Below, piece by piece: positions 45,558 through 62,308 of a stretch of DNA of 64,000 bases. The stretch's first letter is position 1; each line of letters starts with the position of its first letter. The stretch comes from Trichoplax sp. H2 (lineage: Eukaryota; Placozoa; Uniplacotomia; Trichoplacea): positions 248,001 to 312,000 of the forward strand of contig NOWV01000017.1 in assembly GCA_003344405.1 (NCBI GenBank), given 5' to 3'. A program made the position numbers and the translations under genes. The notes under the pieces are model-generated. The model was not told where the DNA came from and ran no database searches. It saw only the letters and a list, made by a program, of their open reading frames with translations.

Positions 45558-48115
45558 TGTTTGTGACGATAACAATGAATAGCAAAAAAGGATTGTAGTA
45601 TAATTTATGATACTAGCATCCCAAAGTGGAAAATCCCTCTTAATCTACTTTTTGGATTGACTCGAGCAACGCCTTATTCACCAGTTCCCAATTGAAAGAA
45701 CCAAGTTGGTACAGGAGGTCTAATGAACACTACAGTAGATCAATGTGTCAAGAAGGTGGAAGTGAGCAGCCGTGTTGTCGACGTGTTGTAAGAAGGAAGG
45801 GTTAAAGGTAGAGAGTACAGTCGTCAGTCGTAGAGGTCGGGCATTCAAAATCGCTGCATCCGCGCTTTCTACTAACACTTGTACAGTACAGTCACACGGT
45901 GGTGCCGTGGAGACTAATAAGAGACCTTTACTACTTGTCAATCCGTAATAAGGCTGACCAATGATACTACAAGCAGGCCTAATAAAAAGTGCTATACGAT
46001 TGATAGAAAACACTGGTAGTGACCAATGACAACATCAAAATAATCTGTCATTCAATTTTGGAGGAGGAAGTCTGATACAGGTGGAGTACAGTTCAGCATT
46101 GTGCAATACAGTCTGACGGTAGTGTGGAGATGAAAAGAAAGGAAGTTTTTAAAAAAGTTAAAAAGTTTTTCTTCAACTTGGATGCTGTGACAGTGTAAAG
46201 TACCGTACGTACAGTACAATACGCCCCCCCCCCCAAAAAATTGACGTACTGTACAGTACAGTACTGTACACAGGGGTAAGAGACGCGGAGGTAAAAAAAA
46301 AAAGAAAAATCTCGATTATACTGTACTGTATCGAATAATATACAGTACTGTATCATCGTTTAAGCTATTTACGCTGAGTTATCTGAGTAATCGGGGTTAT
46401 AATGGCTGGGCCTCCTGTACAGTGTAATAATACAGTATAATTAATTCATTTTTTTTTCCACCTCTGTGGTATGAGAAGAACGACAATCATTCAGCTGCAT
46501 ACGGTACACTGCGTACAGCACAGTACAAGGAGTGAAGAGAAAGCTATACAGTACTGTACTGTACTGTACGGTATCCGTCTACAGTGTACAGTATTCACAT
46601 TGTACATTGTAGTATTGTACTGTACAGTGTACTGTACTGTCGATTGTGAAAATAAATAAATAAAAAAAAAGAAAATGAACTGTCATCTATTCCCTTTGAT
46701 AATTTTCATCTCGTATTTATGGTATCTTTCTGTAAAGTCTTGAAAAGAAGGTCAAGCGAGCCGAGTAACCCCAATTAATATTTGAATATAATGACAGTGA
46801 ATAATTATTATACACACTGGCTCACTATATACATGGCGAGTGTTGAAACGTGGTTCCATCTTTTTTTAGTCAGTTGCTAAGAACGCAGCTTTACGGAAGT
46901 AAGCTACATTTTACATTTTATTTTTCTGTCAGCCTTTGAATGAATCTTTCTCGCTTCAATGCTGGCAAAGTGATAGATACCCAGTTCGGACATGGATAGT
47001 TACCGCGCCGAGCAGCTTGATTAATCACTGATAATTATGCTTCTATATTGTATTACCCATCAACACTAGTAGCGAATTGTACTTGTTTACGTTTTTTAAT
47101 GGTAGCTTGTCTATAGAATATCGATTCATACTAGCAACGCTGAATATATACAGTATACAATATACCTACAGTAAAGTGGCAAATGAAATGTTTACAATTT
47201 TCAAAGTGCATTTCTACAGTACTGTGACCCTCGCTGACCCCGAGTATGATCCATGGGATAAATAGGGCAAGCAGTCGATTTACTACAGTGTATTGTACAC
47301 TAGCTGAGTGTTGAGTGTACTGTACTGTACTGTACTGTACTGTACAGTGTACACTGTTGAAGAAAAAGAAAGTTCAAATGTGTACTGTAGTACTGTAATA
47401 CTGTATACTGTTCTGTATGTTAGGGATCGTCGCGATTTTGATGACCTCTATGCTACAGACCGTCGGTGTGGGTCAGTCAATGGAATGAGCCTTTGACGTC
47501 TGCTTGAACAATAACCCCATTATTGCATCAGGCCAAAACTGAACCGACAGCACAGTGCATTACACATGAACTCATTATCTCATTTCACAATATAATAATA
47601 GATGAAGTGGGAGTGGTTTTCAAAAGACCTTAAGGTCAGAATGACTCAGACGGTACAATGGAGTTCACGACCGATGCCAGTACAGTGTACAGTGTACTGT
47701 AGTCTACAATATGGACTGTATAAATGCGCATACAGTACTGTACAATCGAATCTGTCATGTGTCGAGTATGGTCTCACATACAGCCATTGACTGACCATTG
47801 TACAAGTGCGTACGTACACTAATCAGTAGATTCACCTCTGCTATCACAATCGATATTTTGCTTCGGGTCAGGATTATTATCACCAAAGCCTGTGTTAAAA
47901 GTTCAAATTCTTCACTGAATTTGCCACTAGTCAGAGTTCCAAAAAGTCGGAGAACGCTGTAGTTGAAAGTAGTGAAACTACGCCTGGTTTTTTCAATCCT
48001 TATTGGGATTGACTATTTGTATTTCTACTGGGGGATCATTCATCAGTTGAGGACAACGTTGCGCCTACGAAGAATAGTCAATATCTTAGAGAAGCAAGTG
48101 GCGACTTTAACGACC
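45558..48115. other. Divergent 5'-5' gap between RSU1 and SELO
   Basis: About 2.6 kb dominated by GTAC-palindrome clusters, plus an 11-C tract followed by six A at 46224-46240. No family-matching exon on either strand. Probably holds both promoters. Confidence 0.6.
45880..47770. repeat. TACAG/CTGTA palindromic pentamer island (clustered)
   Basis: Clusters at about 45884, 46196-46350, 46410-46440, 46500-46645, 47215-47225, 47280-47420 and 47675-47745. The 47317-47350 run is nearly pure CTGTA. They are separated by ordinary AT-rich sequence, so this is a field of clusters and not one tract. Confidence 0.85.
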
Positions 48116-53107
<4,992 letters not shown>

Positions 53108-54147
53108 GTTGTCATTTATAGATTGACAACACTCACAAAAAGTTAAAATGACTGAAAAGATTTGTGCGATATTTGTAATATTTGTTTGTGTAAAAATTGT
53201 TGTATGTTAAATGACGCTTTATCTTTCAATCTACATTAGAAGACTGGATTTAGCTGAAAAATTTTCAACAAGCACAATTATTACAATATAATGCCATGTC
53301 TATACTGGCATAAATATTCGGATTTTAATATTTACTGTTTCAATTTAGCTATATTTACAAAACAGATGAATAATTGAATCTCACATTTGTCTATTTTTTA
53401 ATGCCGGATAAAATGCGATAAAATTATTATATAATTAATATGTAAGCGTATTCAATGCTTCAATATTATACATGAGTGAAGCATGTAGGTATACCGGTGG
53501 CATTATGCCGTCATTAAAGGATATGTAAAAAGCTCGTATATCCGCCTATACAGCATAGACAAATAGTGATCGTACCGTAATGATTTTAGCGTAATAATTG
53601 GCAATGCCATATAAATCATTACTATATCACAAATTTGAATGGGTATGTTGGGTTTGCATTAATGTTATTTTTCCTAGATGATCAATATGCAATTATTCAA
53701 TACTCGTATGTCGTTTAACAATTACAGTACAATAGTAATATAAACAACAACAGATATGATTTAGTGTTTGTTTTAATCCTAAACTATTATTGTTCTCCAA
53801 GTGGATTAGAAATGTTGTATGCTTTCCTTGTTCATATCCAGTTGTGTGCTTTCTTATAAACTGGCAGGATAATCGTAATATACAGTATGCGAACCTACAA
53901 ATAATTCTGAAGCATATGGTAGCAATGTTGACTTATTATCTGATTATAACTCCCTTTTTCAGAATGAATCAATTCCAAATAAAGATTAAAGTATAATTCT
54001 TGTTACACGTTGCTTTATTGATGGTTTACAAGCTAATACAATCACTACTGTATACAACATACAAAAAACTTACAGTAAGCTCGCTACTTCATTTTCATAT
54101 TTCCTCCTTTTTATACGGATTATTTTTGTAGTTTTAGTCAATCTACA
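53108..54147. other. SELO 3' UTR and intergenic sequence before the UGT
   Basis: AT-rich. The first 170 bases contain the SECIS-like hairpin; the rest shows no coding signal. Open frames such as 53790-53996 lack family similarity. Confidence 0.55.
53197..53271 (+). promoter_or_regulatory. Candidate SECIS element in the SELO 3' UTR
   Basis: Elements in the expected order: helix I strand TTGTTG (53197-53202) pairing with CAACAA (53266-53271); the 5' core ATGA at 53211-53214; AA at 53228-53229 in the presumed apical loop, 13 bases after ATGA; and the 3' core TGAA at 53255-53258. Just above the core, GCTTTATC can partly pair with GATTTAGC, but with two T-T mismatches. It begins 90 bases after the stop codon. 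The core layout fits a SECIS; helix II is weak, so a folding program should confirm it. Confidence 0.5.
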
Positions 54148-57100
54148 ATGGCAACATTTACACAAAAATATATTCGCTGTCTCCTTCTTGTTGCATCACT
54201 TATGAACGTTGTGACAAGTATAAAAGTTGTTCTTTTACCGTCATTCGGCACAAGTCATCTTCTAGTAATGGATACTATTGGAGCAGAGTTACAAAATCGC
54301 GGTCATGAGGTAACCATTTACTAATAACTGTTATTTAAATTACATCAACAAATTTAATATTTATGATATAGATTAGGTCATGTTAACATTAATAAATTAT
54401 ACTTTGGTTTCCTTGTAAAAATAAAATGAAGAACTTTTTCTCATAGCTCTGCGGCATTTCCTAATGTAGCTACTGAAAATAATACTATTAAAGAATAAAG
54501 CTATCGCAAAAAATAGCAATAATTTAAACATTCTCATCTTCAGACCGCCTAATTACTTTTTTACTATTGAAATTGATCATCACTTTACTATTATAACGTA
54601 CATTTTAACTTTGTTGGATGTGCGAGTGTTAGAAAAAGTATTTTATGATGTAATACCTTACAATACTTGCATGCCACAAATATACGGAAATATTCAATGG
54701 CTTTAAACATGCTTCAATTGCTTCTATTTATTGGTACGGTAGCTAAAAGAAAAGTAACTGCCAACAATATGTGATTAATAGTAAGATTTTTATAAGACTA
54801 TACTTAAATCTGATCTTTTTGTCATTACAACTAAATGAAGAAGCTATAGTAGCATTTCGTTAGATCAGGATTTTAATGTATCAATACAGTAATATCAACT
54901 AATAAGGATTCGTATACACTGTACAAATAGAATACTGTTGTACATTGCAAGCATAATGACGAAATTTAGCCGCGTTTGTTTGTATAGCTTCATGCTAAGA
55001 TTGATTTCATACAAAAAAATTCACTAGTGAGAAGAATTAATAATAAATTACCAACGAATAACCCACTACAGTACTTTGATATTCTGAACAGATTAATCTA
55101 TTTTTCCAATGGCAATGATAAATGAACACAAATCTAGTATAATGTCGACATACGGAGACGTAGCGTCTGATTTTCAATGGGAGTAGGATAGTAGTTGTCA
55201 TTTATACTTACAGTATAAGTAATTACTGTCATTTTCGCTACTTTGATAAATAAATAGGCCGTAAGTTGTTTTCCATTTTTGTAATATAAATTAATTTAAA
55301 GAAATATTCTTTGATGACTTTGGTATTTTAATTTTAACTTTATTGACTTCTGTACTACTAATAAGGTAACACAGTCTCGTTATTAAACTCATAACCTCTT
55401 CACAACTTGAAATCATTGCATCTTAAGAATTTTTTCAGCATCCTTCTCTAACTATCATTTGAATTTTTGATTTATAGGTCGTCATATTGGTTGAAGAGGA
55501 ACAAGTAATTCCTTCAATTCGTACTGCCACGGCAACCTATGCAGTTAGTGATCGTTTCAGCGCTGCTGTAATTAATAATTTAACAGCAAGCACAAATAAT
55601 TTCGAAGTTATTAAAAAAGTTATGGCATGGCAATCGCACTATTGTGATTGTATATTAAGCCATAGTCAATTTCGTCGGCGATTTAGCCATTTCGATCTTA
55701 TGATTGGTGATCGATCTTTACCATGCGCTTACATATTACCAGAAATACTTAATTTAACTTATGTCATAGTGTCCAGCGTTGGTCTTAATGCTCCTATGAG
55801 ATTGATGAATAGCCCAAACCCGTTGGCTTATATACCACAATATGGAACAGGATACTCTGATAAGATGAATCTTTTACAACGTACTACCAATACTCTTGTA
55901 TGGTGTGGCCATACTATTGCAAGCCATATTTTTGTTTATCGATTGATCGAAAAGCTAAGGCAAGAATATCATGTTGAAATTGATGCAAGTCAATTAAAAT
56001 TGAGACCTGCCCTAATGTTAATTTCAGCCGATTTTACCCTAGAATTTGCCCGACCACTTATGCCTAATGTTCAGTTGGTTGGACCTTTAACGCCACAGCC
56101 GCCATCAGCGTTACCCCATCACCTAGACGATTTCATTAGTAATGTTCGTCCTTATCAACGATTTGTCCTTGTCTCTCTAGGTAGTATATTTCAATTTAGC
56201 AATGATCAAGTTATGGTTGCTTATCGCAGTTTAAGTCGATTGCCCTTTAAAGTTATATGGAAGCATTCATCGAATTTATCAAATAATATTTCTAATGATC
56301 ACATTCGAATTGAAAATTGGGTACCTCAAAATGATTTACTTGGTCATCCTAATATTGTAGCATTTGTCACTCATTGTGGACCAAGTGGAATGTATGAGGG
56401 AGTTTACCATGGAGTTCCAATGATTGGATTACCTTATTTACCTGAACAAGAAACAAATTTAGTTCAGATCAGTCGGGCTGGCATCGGTATAGGTTTAAAT
56501 TCTACCAATCTAACGACTGATAGTATTTATGACGCGGTGATGGAGGTAGTTAATAATCCGAGGTAAGATTTCACTATGCTTATCATTGCTTTTAGATTGC
56601 TTATAATAACTTTAAAGCCTTAAGGTATCCTAAAGGTAATTAATATCGATGTAGTAAACGAAAAAGTATCTGTATTTATTCATTATAAGGTTATCATTTT
56701 CAGTAGTTGTGCTATGAACGGAAAGAAGTAGCCATTATAAGGCTGTTGCCAATATCATGAAAATAATTCTGTGCTGTAGTCCATTAGTTACTAGTATAAA
56801 AGATCTCACTCTTTTATTATAATTAATTATCAATACACTAATACGTACTAATGAAGTTAAGCTACTTTACATAATGCGCTTATAATCCTGTACAGTATAT
56901 ATGTAGTATATGAATACTCGTAAACTGTATATACAATAATTTATGTTATATCGTGGAATAATCAGGAATCTATTCGCTGCTTCAGTTACGTGTATGAGTA
57001 TTCTCAAATTGCTTCACTTTTAAAGTGTGATATTTCTACGCGTATATATTAGTAAACCTCAAAATATACCCCTAATCCGCCTGATGTTACGACAGTTGTG

Positions 57101-57787
57101 TTAATCAATTCACTAATTTAGTGTTATCAATCCATCACTGTAATCAATTAATATAACAGTAGTATTAGATACGATACTATAGCAAGCATTGTATAATATT
57201 ATACTATGGAGAGGAAGGCACTGTATCTTTTAAATGATGGAAATACTTTTACACTGAACCCGTAATTACATGTCATACACTTTACTACTGTAATTAAAAG
57301 TTGTGTGCAGAATTTATGGGATTGTAATATATCCAACTTAATGAATTGGTGATTATGGTTATATTGCAATTACACATATGATGGCCGTAAATTGTAACAT
57401 TAAGGTTGTTCAAGTGTAGATGGAGAGAAAAGGTTTAAAAGAATCTCTACTTCCATATTGAATAATACAATTTATTATTCTATTTTGAAATTATTATTAA
57501 ATTGTAGTTATAAGCAAAATGCAAGAAGAATTTCTAAGTTATTAAAAGGAAGGCCTCGAACGCCAAGACATGAAGCTGTTGATTGGATTGAGTATGTATA
57601 TAAGACAAACGGAGCTCGACATTTACGACCACAGCAGTATCAAATTTCATTTTTTCAAGAATATATGCTTGATGTTACTATTATTTTCTTATTTTTAATA
57701 TACTGTAGCATTAAAATAATAAAATATTCGATTTGTATATTAACTTACTCCACTTTAAGATTGAAACAATGGAAAAAATATTTGTAA
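54148..57787 (+). CDS. UDP-glucuronosyl/UDP-glucosyltransferase, ER membrane type
   Basis: Transfers a sugar from a UDP-sugar to small lipophilic molecules; membrane-anchored with the active site in the ER lumen (family knowledge). Three exons: 54148-54309, 55478-56562, 57508-57787, 508 aa. Residues 1-24 form a signal peptide (CLLLVASLMNVVTS). Catalytic His is probably H37 in FGTSHLL. The UDPGT signature spans about 334-378: WVPQNDLLGHPNIVAFVTHCGPSG, then GVPMIGLPYLPEQETN. The last exon ends with a single transmembrane helix (VTIIFLFLIYCSI) and a basic cytosolic tail KQWKKYL, the usual retention layout. Two signature changes: HCGPSG instead of the common HGGxxG, and EQ instead of DQ in the donor-binding pair. 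Acceptor and sugar donor cannot be told from sequence. I see no second UGT nearby, although the family often forms clusters. Confidence 0.93.
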
Positions 57788-58987
57788 TTCTATAATCTAC
57801 TTCATACTGATTTTATGAACTTATATGTAACATGATCAAACATATGAAAAAACGTAAAATTTGCCTTTTATTAATTTGCATAAGTTAAATTCTATAATTA
57901 ATTATCATGCAAACTCGTGTAAAATGTTGAATACCTCAAAATAGATATTGTAACTTTAATTCATTAATGCACAATACAGTACTGTAAATGGCTGCCATTA
58001 TTTACGCGTATTCATTTATCTCATATTTATCCTAGACTATGACTAAGTATTTTAACGACCAGTAATGTTGATAAAGCTAAAATTAGGATATCCAGCGGTA
58101 TCACAGGGCAGCGAGCATATTACAAACTCAGCTTTTGATGTGATAGTATTGTTGTAGAAGTTTGTGTAGCATGAATAATTTCAATTGCTCAAAATATCAA
58201 TTTTTATCACCGATAAAATGAATTGTAACAATGGTTAAAGATAATCCAAGATAAATAATATCGAGTCGATAAAAAATTCAGCTTATGTCTTAGTATGTTT
58301 TGCAAATCACAATATTTCCAGTAGTGAATGTAAATGCGTGAATGTTCTATCTGTCTGTATAAAGTATAGTCTATATTGTTATTGTATGGTATGTAAAAGA
58401 GTTCATTGGCGATAGCTCTCTCGATGCTCGTCAATTCTAACCCGCGACGTTCGTAAGAATCTGCTATTCTTCTTTCTCTTCTTAATAAAGTATTGTGCCT
58501 CTATTCCCTTCCATCTAACTTATGTGATCATCTGTACCCTAGTGCTTACAATGGATTGCCCATCACAGCCTTCATCTATCCATAGAGGTGCCTACCGGAG
58601 TGTAGGCCGATACGTTCTAGCTCGTTATCTCAACGGCTACAACATCACACCACCGTGTTTTCAATTGAAAGAGGGGAATGGGTCTAAAATTATGATTATT
58701 TCTGATGAGTTCAGTTTGATCGGCGTCATGGAACTAATTCAAGCATGAATAGATGATATAATGAGTTTTGACAAATTGAATTTGCAAGAGCTTTCTTTTG
58801 GCAGTTGAGTATTGCTTTCGTAGAGCTCATACTACAATATCTAAGAGGTGAGTGTACGACATTGAGGTACTTTTTGCAATATCATAACGTTACAGTGATA
58901 GAATAAGATCAATCACTCGTTGAATTGGGGAATAAGCGATCAAAACAGAAGACTTTATGCGATCGCTTCCTGGATTAAGTTTCAAGG

Positions 58988-59027
58988 CTGTACCGTGGTG
59001 TATGTAATCAATGTAGCCACGGTACAG
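58988..59027. repeat. Perfect 11-bp inverted repeat, 18-base loop
   Basis: CTGTACCGTGG at 58988-58998 is matched by CCACGGTACAG at 59017-59027. It includes the GTAC word and borders the palindrome field downstream. It could form a hairpin. Confidence 0.85.
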
Positions 59028-59089
59028 ATGTACTGTACAGCTGTACTGTATATGTCATACACCGTTAAGTGATGTCATATGCTAGCTGC

Positions 59090-59710
59090 CTTCGTCTCAA
59101 TCAATTATATAGTATATGGTTCTGTACTTTAATATAGATAGATTCATATTCTGTTATGTCCGGTAGTAGCCCACTCCTGTGCGATCCTTTTCCAAATCAA
59201 TTATATACAGTAGTATATAGTACTGTACTTTAATATAGATAGATTCATATTCTATTGTGTCAGGTAGTAGCCCACTCCTGTGCGATCCTTTTCCAAATCA
59301 ATTCTATACAGTAGTATATAGCACTGTACTTTAATATAGATAGATTCATATTCTGTTATGTCAGGTAGTAGCTCACTCCTGTGCGATCCTTTTCCAAATC
59401 AATTATACTAGTGCAAACTCCCGTTGCTTTGCTGACGGTTTACGATAATGTGCTCATTTAACAGATAGTATTACTATTTGATAGACCTGTCAGATGATCC
59501 TTTTCCAAATCAATTCTATACAGTAGTATATAGTTCTGTACTTTAATATAGATAGATTCATATTCTGTTGTGTCAGGTAGTAGCCCACTCCTGTGCGATC
59601 CTTTTCCAAATCAATTCTACACAGTAGTATACAGTATAGCACTGTACTCTAATATACTGTAGATAGATTCATATTCTCACTAGCCCCTCTCCTGTGCGAT
59701 CCTTTTCCAA
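59090..59710. repeat. 101-bp tandem repeat, six units, one altered
   Basis: The landmark GATCCTTTTCCAAATC recurs at 59183, 59284, 59385, 59496, 59597 and 59698. Spacings are 101, 101, 111, 101 and 101. Normal units share ACTTTAATATAGATAGATTC and GTAGTAGC(C/T)CACTCCTGTG. The unit between 59385 and 59496 has lost this body and instead holds the 59-bp dispersed element. Confidence 0.92.
59406..59464 (-). repeat. 59-bp dispersed repeat, copy 2 (inverted)
   Basis: Reverse complement of 38869-38927 with two mismatches. It replaces the body of one unit in the 101-bp tandem array. Confidence 0.9.
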
Positions 59711-60110
59711 ATCGATCTATGTGCACTGGTGCAGTACAGGACAGGACGGTACAGTACGGTATAGTACTATCAATGAAGCTACAGTACTGTAGTCCAATGG
59801 AAAGTATCGTACGCTGCGTACTGTACACTGTACAGTACAGTGGCGGGAAATCTGATATCACCACACAGTACAGTATACAAAACAAACAAAATAATGGCTC
59901 TCCAGATACAGTGCTGTACTGTACTGTACATACCGTACAGTATGAATTTTCGTACAGTACAGTACCACAAGCTACAGTACTATGTACTGTGCGTGCAGCC
60001 CTGCACACCATACTGTACAGTAACGGACAGTATGGTGACAACACTACTGTAATGTACAGTACAGTACTCTACTGTAATGAATAAAACTACTACTGTACTA
60101 ATGTGCACTG
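59710..60110. repeat. TACAG/CTGTA palindromic pentamer island
   Basis: Dense GTAC words, e.g. 59820-59840, 59911-59945, 59953-60020 and 60053-60075. Long open frames run on both strands (59649-60084) for compositional reasons. Between the UGT 3' end and the TOPBP1 5' end. Confidence 0.87.
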
Positions 60111-61840
60111 ATCAGTAATGTGCGCTGCAGTCACTGGAAACATTTCAAAAATAAGCCCTAAATCTTCTTCTTTGGCAGGCTAGAAACTCTGCAAGATTCG
60201 GCTCCAACAGATTCCATCTGTACTGTGTGTGATACTGCAATCATCTTTGCATTGGGTATCAGAAAGGAACCTTTTACTTCTAATCAATCAATCCATTCAT
60301 TGATAATCAGTAGAACGCAAGATTTGAACCAGGTGAGTCAAGAGTGACTTCTTCCATCTTGAGGTGTAGTGATAGCATTGTCATGGCAATCAAATTCGGA
60401 TGCCTGGATAATCTACTGATTTTGGACATTTATATGCTCCAGTCTTGAACAGTTGTTCTAGTCGAAAGTCCAACTTGAACACATTGCTAGATAGTACTTG
60501 ACTGCTCCTTTCTATCAGAAAAGTGGTAAGTCAAAGAGAGGGAAAACTTGTTCAAAGCAAGTGTTGCCGCCGATATTGGTGTGCACTATAGCAAACATCC
60601 ACCAACCACTTTCGACACCGACAACAACCAAATGGTGACTAATGGCTACATCGAACCAAGGCTCTGGTATGTCAGTTGACTTTATGGAAGTTGTACTCAA
60701 CGATAGATCACCTTACTCTACTTTTATCTTTATTTCCGTATTTCTTGATGAGTACGAGAATACTACGTTTGAGCTGCCAGTATTATAGCTGCTTACAACA
60801 CCACCAACTGTATCTAAATTTGAAATACATCGGTAGACTTCTATCGATAGGATTAAGAGATTAGGCAACTTTATTCAATTACCTCTTGATTACCAAATAG
60901 ACATCCCCCAATCGGCTGTACTATATAGGTATAACAAATGCTCTTGAATGATGATAAAGTAGAAATATTGTACAATCGCCTATTTTTAACCCTATCCTAT
61001 TGCATCATGAGTGAAAATGTCTGATAATTATGGTCACCTTTGTTAACATCTTGAGTGAATGGCAACAAAGATTACGTGACCAATGGATTGCAACATCTAC
61101 AGAAAGTCTATCATTAGTAGATATATGTATTGGGATCAACATTGATCCAAACATGTATTATTTCTCTTTATATAGTATCAATTTTTCTATTTCAACTGTA
61201 ACTTGTTGCGTATACAGTAAACATAGTATTATTTTGGAGGTATGATAGGGTACACTCGCTCAGTGCACACCATGAGTTCGATTCAGCTGGACTAATCAAA
61301 CGTAGTAATACAGGACAATATACAACTATCCAAAATAAAAGTTATTGTCTAGATGTGTGTCTAAGACTACTATATCATGCGTTTACTGTAATATAGTGTC
61401 ACGATTTCATTGCCAAATTCTGCAAATGTTATACATGCAGTAGCCTATCAAAAACCGAGAAAACCCAAAGTAATCACGATAAGTTTAGTGGTAGCTTATT
61501 CAAAATTAATTTGTAATTTTAGCATAGTACAATTGTCCATAAATTGAGTAGGCTATATTCCAACTAAAGCATAAAGCAGCCCATTCCAATTGCAATTTAC
61601 GGCTCTGTTCGTTTCTTACCACGTTATAAAATGCATAATCATTTCTATTAAAGTCAGTTAATATAGAATTGTTTAAGACCGGGCAGACCTATGCACGGCT
61701 ATATTACCTTAGGCTATTATTTCTTTTTCAAGTACAGCCTGTACTTGACCACGATCAATACAAAATGATTAGTATTCTATCATGGGGTGTATATTTTAAT
61801 GAAGCTTTATTGATCGTTAATTGTTTATTTCTCTTACTAG

Positions 61841-61965
61841 ATGAAATGCCTGGTTATCATCCATCTAATCATTTAGAACTTGTATGCGGAGATACTACTA
61901 GACTTACAAAACTACGAAAACTTGAAAAGGTGTTAAAGAAAGCAAAATCTTGTACTACCTTGTAA
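61841..61965 (+). other. Possible terminal exon of an unidentified plus-strand gene
   Basis: After an acceptor-like CTTACTAG, an open frame reads DEMPGYHPSNHLELVCGD and then a Lys/Leu-rich tail KLRKLEKVLKKAKSCTTL before TAA. The basic, helical composition is protein-like, but I find no family match and no linked upstream exon. It might instead include TOPBP1 leader sequence. Confidence 0.2.
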
Positions 61966-62308
61966 TCTTGATCGATTTAGTTTACAGTTAACAATTTACT
62001 ACCATTAATTAATTTTACTGTACAGTTTATGTTATTTAAATATATCAAACGCTATCACTTTTAGTTGTGCAGTAGACTAATAATTTATTTTATTACTCAA
62101 TATCATATCATCGAGGACATCTGAAATATAAAATTAATTATTTATTAAACTAAATCATTTCTTATACATCCCCATGTCAACATATAAATTCATGCCCAAT
62201 GAATTACTTATTTAATAATAAATTTACCATAACTTTGCACATCCACTTCAGCTAGACTATTCGCTATAGTATAATAAATCAGTTAATGCAACTGCTTCAT
62301 TCTGATAG

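Larger units (their letters stand above)
57788..62308. other. Repeat-rich interval between the UGT and TOPBP1
   Basis: About 4.5 kb. Contains an 11-bp perfect inverted repeat (58988-59027), a 101-bp tandem array (59090-59710), a palindrome island (59710-60110), and weak coding-like patches at about 60536-60680 and 61841-61965. The first exon of TOPBP1 probably lies in its last part. Nothing else is supported. Confidence 0.55.

Noticed and set aside
60290-60360. tRNA-like B box (GGTTCAAATC on the minus strand near 60310)
   Set aside because: No matching A box, acceptor stem or anticodon arm could be drawn around it.
60536-60680. Coding-like plus-strand frame (FKASVAADIGVHYSKHPP ...)
   Set aside because: Composition is protein-like, but there are no clear splice sites, start or family match; possibly a relic, not supported as a gene.
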